A stretch of DNA of 64,000 bases from JASGDB01 sp049841315 (GTDB lineage: Bacteria; Bacteroidota; Bacteroidia; Flavobacteriales; Weeksellaceae): NCBI GenBank assembly GCA_049841315.1, contig JASGDB010000048.1, positions 1-64,000 on the forward strand. The letters run 5' to 3'. Under the pieces are notes generated by a model, which was not told the origin of the DNA, ran no database searches, and was given only the letters and a program-made list of their open reading frames with translations. Below are positions 42,203-50,318 of the stretch, piece after piece. Numbering within the stretch: the stretch's first letter is position 1; each line of letters starts with the position of its first letter. A program made the translations under genes and the position numbers.

Positions 42203-42373
42203 CAAAAAATTAAAGGATTTTTTTTGAAAAAATTAACGAAGTATTAACTTTTTTAGTATTTTTACCAATTCAAAATAAACAGCTATCGAATAAACTTTAC
42301 TTTTTTATTATACAGAACGCAGAATACGGAGAAAAAACTCCGGTACAATGCCATTGTGAAAAAATATAAGTTT

Positions 42374-42964
42374 ATGAAAACCTACACGGATAGTCAGCTG
42401 ATTACCCAATACAAAAACGGAAGTGAAAAAGCCCTTTCTGCCCTTATAGAACGGCATCAGAAAGATTTGTTCACCTATATCTACTATAAGATACTGGATG
42501 AAGATTTGGCAAACGATATTTTTCAGGAAACCTTTATGAAAATTATCGTAACTTTCAAAGAAAACCGGTATAACGAGGAGGGGAAATTCATCATTTGGGC
42601 AAAAAGAATTGCGCACAACCTCATCATTGACCATTTCAGGCTCAAAACCAAGCACAACAAAGTTTCCGAAACATCCTTTGACAACGAAGAATATTCCATT
42701 TTCGATTTGATTTCGGAAAAAGAGGAAAATATTGAGGAACGGCTTGTTTCACAACAGATTCATTCCGACCTTATGAAGATGCTGGAGTTTCTTCCGGACA
42801 ATCAGCAGGAAGTGATTAAACTGAGGTTTTTTGACGGGCTGAGCTTCAAAGAAATCGCAGAACAAACGGAAACCAGCATCAATACCACATTAGGGCGAGT
42901 TCGGTACGCACTCATCAATCTCAGAAAAATTATGGAAGAGAACCGTATTATTTTGACAAGGTAA
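42374..42964 (+). CDS. ECF-type sigma-70 family factor
   Basis: 196 residues, starting at MKTYTDSQLITQYKNGSEKALSALI. Region 2: RHQKDLFTYIYYKILDEDLANDIFQETFMKI; region 4: FLPDNQQEVIKLRFFDGLSFKEIAEQTETSINTTLGRVRYALINLRK. This type is common in Bacteroidota and often lacks an obvious anti-sigma gene. A GTG 18 nt upstream is a weaker start. No anti-sigma gene follows; a 44-residue frame does, 49 nt later. Confidence 0.9.
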   Translation: MKTYTDSQLITQYKNGSEKALSALIERHQKDLFTYIYYKILDEDLANDIFQETFMKIIVTFKENRYNEEGKFIIWAKRIAHNLIIDHFRLKTKHNKVSETSFDNEEYSIFDLISEKEENIEERLVSQQIHSDLMKMLEFLPDNQQEVIKLRFFDGLSFKEIAEQTETSINTTLGRVRYALINLRKIMEENRIILTR

Positions 42965-43013
42965 TACAATATTTTTTTCAGGCTCTCGTTTAAACAGAAA
43001 AACAAACCCGCCT

Positions 43014-43148
43014 ATGAAAAATAACAACACTCTTTCCGTGAAAATTTTGAAACCAAAAAAACAAACGGTAGATTTTCTGCTGAAATTTTCCAAAAGTATC
43101 GCAGTGATTGGGAATGAACAAAAAAAATATGTGATTTCCAAAAACTGA
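43014..43148 (+). CDS. Small basic protein downstream of the sigma factor
   Basis: 44 residues, beginning MKNNNTLSVKILKPKKQTVDF and ending KYVISKN; no signal peptide, net positive. It follows the sigma gene by 49 nt, on the same strand. It is likely expressed with it and could be a regulator of the sigma or simply a small unstudied protein. Not recognised; the call rests on the clean short frame and context. Confidence 0.5.
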   Translation: MKNNNTLSVKILKPKKQTVDFLLKFSKSIAVIGNEQKKYVISKN

Positions 43149-43164
43149 AAAGTAATTATTTGAT

Positions 43165-43172
43165 TAAATTTG
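43165..43172 (+). promoter_or_regulatory. -7 box of the YjjG-like gene
   Basis: TAAATTTG only 6 nt before the ATG at 43179; the transcript would be nearly leaderless. Confidence 0.5.
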
Positions 43173-43178
43173 TGCCTT

Positions 43179-43877
43179 ATGAAAAACATAAGGCACATTT
43201 TTTTTGACCTTGACAATACGCTCTGGGACCACCGCAAAAACGCATATCTCACCCTGAAAGAAATTTTTGAACGAGAACAGGTACAAAAAAATCATCAGCT
43301 TGATTTTGAGGATTTTCATAGGGAATATTTTACCATTAATGAAAACCTTTGGGCAAAAATCCGAGACGGGGAAATCGACAAGGAATATCTGCGGAAACAC
43401 CGTTTTTACGATTCTTTTCTGTTTTTCGGGATTGATGATGAAGAACTTGCCCGGCGTTTTGAAAATAATTTCCTGGACGAAATCCTGAAATACAACGAAC
43501 TCGTTCCCGATGCATTTGAAATTCTGGAATATCTTTCCGAAAAAAAGTATGTTCTGCATATTCTTTCCAACGGTTTTGAAGAAGTAACCTACAGAAAAAC
43601 AGAACTTTCCGGAATTAAAAATTTTTTCCGAACGATTACGAGCGCAGACGAAATCAATATCCGCAAGCCTCAACCCGAAATCTACGAATACGGACTAAAA
43701 AAAGCCTCAGCCTCAAAAGAAGAATCCGTCATGATTGGCGACGACTGGACTGCCGATGTGGAAGGCGCAAAATCTTTCGGAATTGAAGCGGTTTTCTTTG
43801 ATGTTTTTGATGATAATTTCTCGCACGAAAACATAAAATCCATTAAAAAACTTTCGGAGCTGAAAGCGATTTTATGA
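43179..43877 (+). CDS. HAD-family noncanonical nucleotidase (YjjG-like)
   Basis: 232 residues. HAD motif I is FFDLDNTLWDH (nucleophile Asp10, Asp12), motif II LHILSNGFEEV, and motif III/IV RKPQPEIYEYGLKKA with VMIGDDWTADVEGAKSFG. Length and the LWDH variant match YjjG-type pyrimidine 5'-nucleotidases that clean modified nucleotides. The upstream in-frame ATG (43170) lies in the -7 box and is rejected. Confidence 0.88.
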   Translation: MKNIRHIFFDLDNTLWDHRKNAYLTLKEIFEREQVQKNHQLDFEDFHREYFTINENLWAKIRDGEIDKEYLRKHRFYDSFLFFGIDDEELARRFENNFLDEILKYNELVPDAFEILEYLSEKKYVLHILSNGFEEVTYRKTELSGIKNFFRTITSADEINIRKPQPEIYEYGLKKASASKEESVMIGDDWTADVEGAKSFGIEAVFFDVFDDNFSHENIKSIKKLSELKAIL

Positions 43878-43981
43878 TTAAATTTTTGATACATTATTTT
43901 TTGATAAAAAGGCTGAAAAAAGTATGAAAAAGAGAGTTTTTACGATAGGGCTCAATGAATAGATAATTGTAAATAAATTAC

Positions 43982-43989
43982 TAATTTTG
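43982..43989 (+). promoter_or_regulatory. -7 box of lysA
   Basis: TAATTTTG, 51 nt before the lysA ATG, matches TAnnTTTG. The leader after it is made of heptamers. Confidence 0.6.
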
Positions 43990-44001
43990 CACGGTTAAAA
44001 A

Positions 44002-44036
44002 ATCACTCATTACTTATCACTCATCAATCATAATTT
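44002..44036 (+). repeat. Phased heptamers in the lysA leader
   Basis: ATCACTC, ATTACTT, ATCACTC, ATCAATC and ATAATTT run without a break, each starting with AT. This is the transcribed leader directly before lysA. Confidence 0.8.
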
Positions 44037-44040
44037 AAAG

Positions 44041-45240
44041 ATGACTAACAAAGACTTACTGAAAATCGCAGGAGATTACGGAACTCCCGTGTATGTGTAC
44101 GATGTGGAAAGCATCAAAGAGCAATATGAAAAACTCACGTCCTCTTTTTCTAAGAAAACGAAGTTTTTCTATGCGGCGAAGGCTTTAACCAACATTAATA
44201 TATTGAAGTATGTCAATAAGTTAGGAGCGAATCTGGATTGCGTTTCCATTAATGAAGTGAAACTCGGTTTGAAAGCGGGATTTCCCTCCGACAGAATTCT
44301 TTTCACGCCGAACTGCGTGGATTTAGCGGAAATCGAACTGGCAATGGAACTGAAAGTTCACATCAATATTGATAATATCTCGATTTTAGAACAATTCGGG
44401 AATAAATACGGCGGTTCTTATCCGATTTTTGTGAGAATTAATCCGCATATTTTTGCGGGAGGAAATTATAAAATTTCGACAGGTCATATCGATTCCAAAT
44501 TCGGGATTTCCATTCATCAACTGCGTCATATTGAGCGTATTGCGAAAACTACGGGAGTGAATGTGGAAGGTCTGCACATGCACACCGGAAGCGAAATCAA
44601 AGACCCTGATGTTTTCCTGCAAGGTCTGGAAATTATGTTTGAACTCGCCGAACATTTCCCGAATCTGAAATATCTGGATATGGGAAGCGGTTTCAAAGTT
44701 CCGTATCAGGACGGCGAAATGGAAACCGACGTTCATTCTCTCGGAAAAAAAGTGGAAAAAGCACTGGCAGATTATACCAAAGAAAGCGGAAGAAAATTTG
44801 AATTGTGGTTCGAGCCGGGAAAATTTCTCGTGAGCAAAAGCGGACATTTTTTGGTAAAAGCAAATGTGATTAAACAAACGACGGCAACCGTTTTTGTAGG
44901 CGTAAATTCAGGATTCAATCATCTGATTCGTCCGATGTTCTACGATTCGTATCACATTATTGAAAATCTTTCCAATCCGAAAGGAGCAGAGAGAATTTAC
45001 ACCGTAGTCGGCAACATCTGCGAAACCGATACTTTCGCGTGGGACAGAAAAATCAACGAAGTGCGGGAAGGTGATATTTTAGTGTTCAGAAATGCCGGAG
45101 CGTATGGTTTTGAGATGAGTTCCAACTTCAATTCGAGATTGAAACCTGCGGAAGTGATGTTTATTGACGGAAAAGCACATCTCATCAGAAAACGTGATGA
45201 GTTTGAAGATTTATTGAAAAATCAGATTGAGGTGCTGTAA
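44041..45240 (+). CDS. lysA: Diaminopimelate decarboxylase
   Basis: 399 residues. PLP enzyme of the alanine-racemase fold that makes lysine from meso-diaminopimelate. The PLP lysine is K47 (FFYAAKALTN). HMHTGSEI, DMGSGFKVPY and FEPGKFLV are family blocks, and GNICETDTFAWD carries the active-site Cys from the second subunit. Full length. Own promoter. Confidence 0.96.
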   Translation: MTNKDLLKIAGDYGTPVYVYDVESIKEQYEKLTSSFSKKTKFFYAAKALTNINILKYVNKLGANLDCVSINEVKLGLKAGFPSDRILFTPNCVDLAEIELAMELKVHINIDNISILEQFGNKYGGSYPIFVRINPHIFAGGNYKISTGHIDSKFGISIHQLRHIERIAKTTGVNVEGLHMHTGSEIKDPDVFLQGLEIMFELAEHFPNLKYLDMGSGFKVPYQDGEMETDVHSLGKKVEKALADYTKESGRKFELWFEPGKFLVSKSGHFLVKANVIKQTTATVFVGVNSGFNHLIRPMFYDSYHIIENLSNPKGAERIYTVVGNICETDTFAWDRKINEVREGDILVFRNAGAYGFEMSSNFNSRLKPAEVMFIDGKAHLIRKRDEFEDLLKNQIEVL

Positions 45241-45256
45241 TTTTTTTAAAATATTC

Positions 45257-45306
45257 CGGCTCGGAGAGCCGAACGATGCTTAACCTTGTACGCTTGCCGT
45301 GCAAGG
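45257..45306 (+). repeat. Two-hairpin repeat unit, copy A
   Basis: CGGCTC-GGA-GAGCCG (GNA triloop), linker AACGATGCTTAACCT, then CCTTGTACG-CTTGC-CGTGCAAGG. The linker core ATGCTTAACCT recurs in copy B at 57063-57114, while both stems differ. Confidence 0.75.
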
Positions 45307-45321
45307 AGAAGAAAAAAACAG

Positions 45322-45349
45322 AAAATGCCGGATTTTCTTTCGGCATTTT
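45322..45349 (+). terminator. Likely terminator after lysA
   Basis: AAAATGCCG pairs with CGGCATTTT around a 10-nt loop. The poly-T is short, so activity is less sure. Confidence 0.6.
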
Positions 45350-45377
45350 CGTACATTTACCATACAAATTTTGTGTG

Positions 45378-45866
45378 ATGAAAACGTTTTATTTACTCGC
45401 AGGATTATTCCTTTCCATCAATGTTTATGCACAGTCAATGGATATAGAAGACAGAGATGATTCCTTTATTCTGGAAAACAACAAGAATATCCAAAAAATT
45501 GAAATTCAGCAGCCGTTTTACCAGATTCCGGTGAAAGGTTGTAAGGATTTCACTTCCGCAGGTTTTGAAGGAGGAGCAAAAGCATACAGCAACCTCCTCA
45601 GAAATAATATGTACACTTTTCTCAATACCAATTATTACACGCTGGACGGAACTTTTTCATTTACACTTACCATTAATGAAAACGGAAAAATTTCCAATAT
45701 TGAAGGTACTCCGAAAATTCCAAACAGCGAAATCTTTTTTGATGATATGAAATATGTGATTCGAAGAATCAGCCAAAACTGGGCTCCCGCAAAATGCGGC
45801 GGAAAAGCAGTTTCATCACAAATGAAGATTAAAATGAATTTTTCATCGGTAACTGCGGATTTGTAA
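45378..45866 (+). CDS. Exported protein with TonB-C-terminal-like domain
   Basis: 162 residues. The signal peptide is MKTFYLLAGLFLSINVYAQ. The C-terminal half (GTFSFTLTINENGKISNIEGTPKIP..., RISQNWAPAKCGGKAVSSQMKIKMNFS) has the WxPAxxxGxxV pattern of TonB C-terminal domains, but there is no membrane anchor or proline-rich spacer, so it is not a true TonB. I start at 45378; upstream in-frame codons lie in the repeat and terminator. Function unknown, periplasmic. Confidence 0.75.
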   Translation: MKTFYLLAGLFLSINVYAQSMDIEDRDDSFILENNKNIQKIEIQQPFYQIPVKGCKDFTSAGFEGGAKAYSNLLRNNMYTFLNTNYYTLDGTFSFTLTINENGKISNIEGTPKIPNSEIFFDDMKYVIRRISQNWAPAKCGGKAVSSQMKIKMNFSSVTADL

Positions 45867-45935
45867 TTTGTCCGGTAAATACTGAAAGAAAATTGTAATT
45901 CCCGGTTTGCGACTTACAGAGCAGGATACAAAAAT

Positions 45936-47096
45936 TTAATAATTTTCGTAAATGTATTTCAAAATTATTTTGTCTTGCTCCATGAGTGGTATTTTTCTTC
46001 TTTCCATGGCTTTTTCGGCAACTTCGTAGGCTTTTTCCAGTTTGAATTTTTCATCGCCTTTCATGCCGCCCCAACTGAAATTGTCTACCAGATTCGGCGG
46101 AAAACCGGTTTTGAAAATATTGGCGGCAACTCCGACCACTGTTCCTGTGTTCAACTGTGTATTAATCGCGGTTTTGGAATGGTCGCCCATAATCAGTCCG
46201 GCAAACTGCAATCCTGTATCGAGGAATCTTTTGGCTCTGTAATTCCATAATTTTACGGAAGCGTAATTGTTTTTAAGATTGGAAGAATTGGTATCCGCAC
46301 CGAGATTGCACCATTCGCCGATTACGGAATTTCCTACAAAACCGTCATGTCCTTTATTGGAATATCCGAAAATCACGATATTATTCACTTCTCCGCCCAC
46401 TTTGGAATGAGGGCCGATTGTTGTTGCGCCGTATATTTTCGCACCGAGATTGAATTTTGAACCTTCACACAAAGCTATCGGACCGCGCAGATTGCAGCCT
46501 TCCATTACTTCGGCATCTTTTCCGATGTAGATTTTTCCGGTTTTGGTATTCAGGGTGGAAAATTCGATTTGCGCACCTTCTTCGATGAACAAATCTTTTT
46601 TATCTCCCAAAAACCCATTTGTAGAAGACAATTCCTGGGATTTTCTGTTTTTCGTTAAAAATTCAAAATCGTAATCAATGGCTTTTTCATTAAAAGAAAA
46701 CAAATCCGTCGGCTGTCTGAAAAACAAAAGTTCCTCGTGGATGTCCGTCATTTTTTCAATCTGATTCAGAGAGAAATTTTCCATGTTCAGTTTTGCTGCG
46801 ATGACTTCGTTTTCGTACACCAGTGCTTCACCGGATTGCAAATTTCTGATGCTTTCCAAAACATTTTCAGTCGGAATGAAATTCGGAACAATCAGCAGGG
46901 ATTCTTTTGCATCGGGTTTTGGGTATTTTTCCTGAAGAAAATCCTCTGTGATAAAGGAAACATCAGTTGAATCCAGCAATTTCTGCCATCTTTCCGAAAA
47001 GGTGAGGATTCCGCATCGCATTTCCGCAACGGGTCTTGTAAAAGTAAGCGGAAGAAAATCTTCCCAGTATTGTGAGTCTGAAAAAACTAATTGCAT
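45936..47096 (-). CDS. GlmU-like putative sugar nucleotidyltransferase
   Basis: 386 residues. An N-terminal diverged nucleotidyltransferase half (LVFSDSQYWEDFLPLTFTRPVAEMRCGILTFSERW) is joined to a C-terminal left-handed beta-helix of hexapeptides (IYIGKDAEVMEGCNLRGPIALCEGSKFNLGAKIYGATTIGPHSKVGGEVNN, IMGDHSKTAINTQLNTGTVVG). This is the alternative GlmU-like family of Bacteroidota. It may act on sugar phosphates for envelope polymers; substrate unproven. Preceded by GTT-phased heptamers. Confidence 0.88.
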   Translation of the reverse strand: MQLVFSDSQYWEDFLPLTFTRPVAEMRCGILTFSERWQKLLDSTDVSFITEDFLQEKYPKPDAKESLLIVPNFIPTENVLESIRNLQSGEALVYENEVIAAKLNMENFSLNQIEKMTDIHEELLFFRQPTDLFSFNEKAIDYDFEFLTKNRKSQELSSTNGFLGDKKDLFIEEGAQIEFSTLNTKTGKIYIGKDAEVMEGCNLRGPIALCEGSKFNLGAKIYGATTIGPHSKVGGEVNNIVIFGYSNKGHDGFVGNSVIGEWCNLGADTNSSNLKNNYASVKLWNYRAKRFLDTGLQFAGLIMGDHSKTAINTQLNTGTVVGVAANIFKTGFPPNLVDNFSWGGMKGDEKFKLEKAYEVAEKAMERRKIPLMEQDKIILKYIYENY

Positions 47097-47103
47097 ATTT
47101 TTA

Positions 47104-47131
47104 GTTCAAAGTTTAGGGTTTATAGTTCGGA
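47104..47131 (+). repeat. Phased heptamers (GTT) upstream of the GlmU-like gene
   Basis: GTTCAAA, GTTTAGG, GTTTATA and GTTCGGA are contiguous (GTT at 47104, 47111, 47118, 47125). On the minus strand, where the gene lies, this reads as AAC-phased units ending just before the ATG. Confidence 0.8.
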
Positions 47132-47147
47132 CTTAACAAAAATACAA

Positions 47148-47179
47148 ATAAAAAAGCCTTCCAAAAACTTGAAAGGCTT
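47148..47179 (-). terminator. Terminator of rpmE2
   Basis: AAGCCTT pairs with AAGGCTT around an 11-nt loop; on the minus strand a T run follows. Confidence 0.75.
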
Positions 47180-47199
47180 AAAATATCATTTACAAAAAA

Positions 47200-47451
47200 T
47201 TATTTTGCGAATTTTTTGTATTTGTTCATGAACTTGTCTACTCTACCGGCCGTGTCAACCAGCTTGGTTTTCCCTGTGTAGAACGGGTGGGAAGTAGAAG
47301 AAATTTCCATTTTGATTAATGGGTATTCTTGTCCTTCGTATTCGATTGTGTCTTTAGTTTCCGCAGTTGATTTGCAAAGAAACGTTTCTTCGTTACTCAT
47401 GTCTTTGAAAACAACGAGTCTATAATTTTCTGGGTGAATTCCGCTTTTCAT
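47200..47451 (-). CDS. rpmE2: 50S ribosomal protein L31 type B (zinc-free)
   Basis: 83 residues, MKSGIHPENYRLVVFKDMSNEETFLCKST..., ending in the SSTSHPFYTGKTKLVDTAGRVDKFMNKYKKF block of L31. It lacks the CxxC zinc site, hence type B. The frame extends upstream to 47574 but crosses the -7 box, so the ATG at 47451 is used. Stand-alone gene with its own leader and terminator. Confidence 0.96.
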   Translation of the reverse strand: MKSGIHPENYRLVVFKDMSNEETFLCKSTAETKDTIEYEGQEYPLIKMEISSTSHPFYTGKTKLVDTAGRVDKFMNKYKKFAK

Positions 47452-47488
47452 ATCTGAAATTGTATTTAGCTTGGTTAAACTTTTTTTT

Positions 47489-47513
47489 GAAGAAATGGTA
47501 ATGGCACTTCTTC
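47489..47513 (-). promoter_or_regulatory. Stem-loop in the rpmE2 leader (candidate r-protein leader)
   Basis: On the minus strand GAAGAAGTG-CCATTAC-CATTTCTTC forms a 9-bp stem followed by A8. It lies between the -7 box (47531-47538, TATTTTTG) and the ATG. L31 leaders that bind L31 are known in several phyla; membership is not shown here. Confidence 0.5.
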
Positions 47514-47530
47514 CGGTAAAATTTAGGTTG

Positions 47531-47538
47531 CAAAAATA
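47531..47538 (-). promoter_or_regulatory. -7 box of rpmE2
   Basis: TATTTTTG followed by CAAC on the minus strand, giving a leader of about 75 nt. Confidence 0.6.
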
Positions 47539-47704
47539 CAAATACTTTTTGAACCTGCAAATTCCTTTTTGCAATATTTTGAATTTTAGAGAGTAGAGGC
47601 TTTGTAATGCTTTGTTTTTAAGAGGTTTGAAATCAAATTTTCATATATTTTGATGATTTTGACAACTCAAAATTATATATTACTTTCGTGAAAATTTTTC
47701 AGAA

Positions 47705-49315
47705 ATGCAGATTTATTTCCGGTATTTTTTATTGCTGTTTATTGTTGTTACGGGGTTTTATTTTGTGTCAAGCTGGATGCAGCTGCCGGAAGGCTGCCGT
47801 TTTATTTATCCGATAGATGATGCGTATATTCATCTGGCACTGGCGAGAAACTTCGCAGATTATGGAGTGTGGAGCGTGAATACATCCGGTTTCGACAGTG
47901 CTTCTTCTTCCATATTATATACATTGATGCTGAGCTTTTGCATTAAAATTTTTGGAGATTGGGAGTATTATCCTTTGTTGATTAATGTGGTTTTCGGTTT
48001 TCTCACGATTGATGCGGTTTACCGTTATTTCAAAGATTTCTATGGAAAACAGGAGATGCTTTGGGCGATTGTTCTTTTGCTTCCCTTTACCTTATTATAT
48101 ATGATGGTGCTGATGGGGATGGAGCATACGCTTCACATGTTTCTGATGGTGTTGGCGGTTTTTTTCATACATAAAAATGTCAATTCAGGATTCAGAAAAA
48201 AGGATTTTCTGATTTTGCTGCTCATTACGTTCTTTATTTCCATTGTCAGGTTTGAAAGCATGTTTTTCACGGCATCTCTGGCGTTTGCGCTTTTCTTGCG
48301 GAAAAATTTTGGAAAAGGTACAGCGGTTTTGCTGACGGGTTTTCTTCCGATAATTATATTTGGTATTATTTCTGAAAAGAACGGAGGGTTTTTCTTCCCG
48401 AATTCAGTAATGGTGAAAGGAACGTATCCTGAAGGGAATCATTTTTTTTTCAATGTATGGCAGATTTTTGAGGAAGGTATTTTGCTGAATACGAGTTTTT
48501 ACAAATGCCTGTTTTTCCCTTTTCTGATATTGCTGTTTTTCCTGATTCAAAAATATAAAGGAAAAAAAATGGCAGATGTGTTCAAAAATGAAACCCTTAT
48601 CATTACGATTGTCTGCATGGGAATCCAGCAGTCGCTTTTCGCTTTTCTGAAATACCGCTACGAGAATTATGTGATGATTTCCGTTCTTTTGCTCATTATT
48701 CCGGTGATTTCCGTTTTTGTTAAAAATTTCAAAAAAGAAAATTACCGCTTTGATGTTTCAAAATTGATAACGGCAGGAAGTATTTTGGTGGTTATTGCTG
48801 TTTCTGTTTACCGCTTCGGGTATCATCATATTGGATTAATGAAAGCCGGTAAAGGAATTAATGAGCAGCAGATAGAGATGTCGAGATTTTTGGGGGAATA
48901 TTACAAAGGAGAAAAAATTGTTGCCAATGATATCGGTGCGATTTCGTATTTCAGCCACGTTCAGCTTTTGGATATGGTAGGGCTTGGAAGTACGGATATT
49001 GCGAGGGTGAAAATTGCCAATAAGCATAATTCAAGGGAGGTATATATAGTGAACAACAAAAAATACATCACCGGATATGTTGCAAAAAATCATTACAGAA
49101 TAGCGGTCATCTATCCGGAATGGTTTCCGGGAAATCCTCCTTCCGAATGGATTCCTGTTGCTTCATGGACGATTCCTGAGGAGTACGGCCCTGCAATTCG
49201 GCGCGTGGTATTTTATGCCTGTACTCCTTCAGAAGTGAAACCGCTTCGGGAAAACCTCTCACAATTCAATCTCAATCCGAATGTGACACAGTGGTTTTAT
49301 ATCTATAAACGCTAA
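47705..49315 (+). CDS. Multi-span membrane protein, GT-C glycosyltransferase-like
   Basis: 536 residues with about ten membrane spans. After the first span comes FIYPIDDAYIHLALARNFADYG, where the Asp pair at 38-39 is placed as in GT-C glycosyltransferases (ArnT/PMT-like) that use polyprenyl-linked sugars. The C-terminal third is soluble (EKIVANDIGAISYFSHVQLLDMVGLG), as in such enzymes. Donor and acceptor are unknown. Isolated gene between rpmE2 and rpsL. Confidence 0.72.
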   Translation: MQIYFRYFLLLFIVVTGFYFVSSWMQLPEGCRFIYPIDDAYIHLALARNFADYGVWSVNTSGFDSASSSILYTLMLSFCIKIFGDWEYYPLLINVVFGFLTIDAVYRYFKDFYGKQEMLWAIVLLLPFTLLYMMVLMGMEHTLHMFLMVLAVFFIHKNVNSGFRKKDFLILLLITFFISIVRFESMFFTASLAFALFLRKNFGKGTAVLLTGFLPIIIFGIISEKNGGFFFPNSVMVKGTYPEGNHFFFNVWQIFEEGILLNTSFYKCLFFPFLILLFFLIQKYKGKKMADVFKNETLIITIVCMGIQQSLFAFLKYRYENYVMISVLLLIIPVISVFVKNFKKENYRFDVSKLITAGSILVVIAVSVYRFGYHHIGLMKAGKGINEQQIEMSRFLGEYYKGEKIVANDIGAISYFSHVQLLDMVGLGSTDIARVKIANKHNSREVYIVNNKKYITGYVAKNHYRIAVIYPEWFPGNPPSEWIPVASWTIPEEYGPAIRRVVFYACTPSEVKPLRENLSQFNLNPNVTQWFYIYKR

Positions 49316-49346
49316 TCTCAGCAATGTTAAAAAATTTATTTCCAGG

Positions 49347-49382
49347 TGTTTGTCAGTTAAAAAATTATTCATACTTTTGCAC
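49347..49382 (+). promoter_or_regulatory. Promoter of the rpsL operon
   Basis: TTTG (49349-49352) and TACTTTTG (49372-49379) are 19 nt apart. The block matches the rplC promoter (7698-7733) at 33 of 36 positions. Confidence 0.85.
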
Positions 49383-49403
49383 CCTAAAATATAAAGCAAT
49401 CAA

Positions 49404-49811
49404 ATGCCTACTATTCAACAATTAGTAAGAAAAGGAAGAGCCACGCTTGCCAAGAAGAGCAAATCGGCTGCCCTTGATTCTTGTCCACAAAGACGAGGTG
49501 TATGTACGAGAGTATATACTACCACTCCGAAGAAACCAAACTCTGCACTTAGAAAAGTTGCAAGGGTAAGACTTTCTAACGGTAAAGAAGTCAACGCTTA
49601 TATCCCGGGCGAAGGACATAATCTTCAAGAGCACTCGATAGTATTGGTACGTGGAGGAAGGGTGAAAGACCTACCGGGAGTACGTTATCACATCGTAAGA
49701 GGTGCATTAGACACCGCTGGTGTAAATGGTAGAACACAAAGACGTTCCAAATACGGAGCGAAAAGACCAAAACCGGGTGCAGCACCAGCCGCAGCAGGTA
49801 AGAAAAAGTAA
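49404..49811 (+). CDS. rpsL: 30S ribosomal protein S12
   Basis: 135 residues. TTPKKPNSALRKVARVRLSNG and VRGGRVKDLPGVRYHIVRGALD are intact; the lysines known to change in streptomycin resistance are the normal ones. It ends in an Ala/Pro/Lys tail (GAAPAAAGKKK). First gene of the str operon. Confidence 0.98.
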   Translation: MPTIQQLVRKGRATLAKKSKSAALDSCPQRRGVCTRVYTTTPKKPNSALRKVARVRLSNGKEVNAYIPGEGHNLQEHSIVLVRGGRVKDLPGVRYHIVRGALDTAGVNGRTQRRSKYGAKRPKPGAAPAAAGKKK

Positions 49812-49836
49812 TCATTAATTTTTAAGAAACGAAACA

Positions 49837-50313
49837 ATGAGAAAGACGAAAGCGAAAAAAAGACCGTTGTTACCGGATCCTAAATTTAATGATCAACTGG
49901 TAACAAGATTCGTAAACAACTTGATGCTTGATGGTAAAAAATCCATCGCATTCAAAATTTTCTATGATGCATTAGACATCGTGGAATCTAAAAAAGGAGA
50001 TAACGAAAAATCTTCTTTGGAAATTTGGAAAGACGCTCTTACCAACGTAATGCCTCACGTAGAAGTGCGTTCAAGAAGAGTTGGAGGTGCTAACTTCCAG
50101 ATTCCGATGCCAATCAGAGCCGACAGAAAAATTTCTATGGCAATGAAATGGCTCATCAAATACGCAAAAGCAAGAAACGATAAGTCGATGGCACTTAAAC
50201 TTTCTGCTGAAATCATCGCCGCTTCGAGAGAAGAAGGTGCTGCTTTCAAAAAGAAATCAGATACTCACAAAATGGCGGAAGCAAACAAAGCCTTCTCACA
50301 CTTTAGATTTTAA
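49837..50313 (+). CDS. rpsG: 30S ribosomal protein S7
   Basis: 158 residues (MRKTKAKKRPLLPDPKFNDQLVTRFVNNLMLDGKKS..., ending KMAEANKAFSHFRF). It organises the 30S head and lines the exit channel. Six nt before fusA. Confidence 0.98.
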   Translation: MRKTKAKKRPLLPDPKFNDQLVTRFVNNLMLDGKKSIAFKIFYDALDIVESKKGDNEKSSLEIWKDALTNVMPHVEVRSRRVGGANFQIPMPIRADRKISMAMKWLIKYAKARNDKSMALKLSAEIIAASREEGAAFKKKSDTHKMAEANKAFSHFRF

Positions 50314-50318
50314 TTAAA

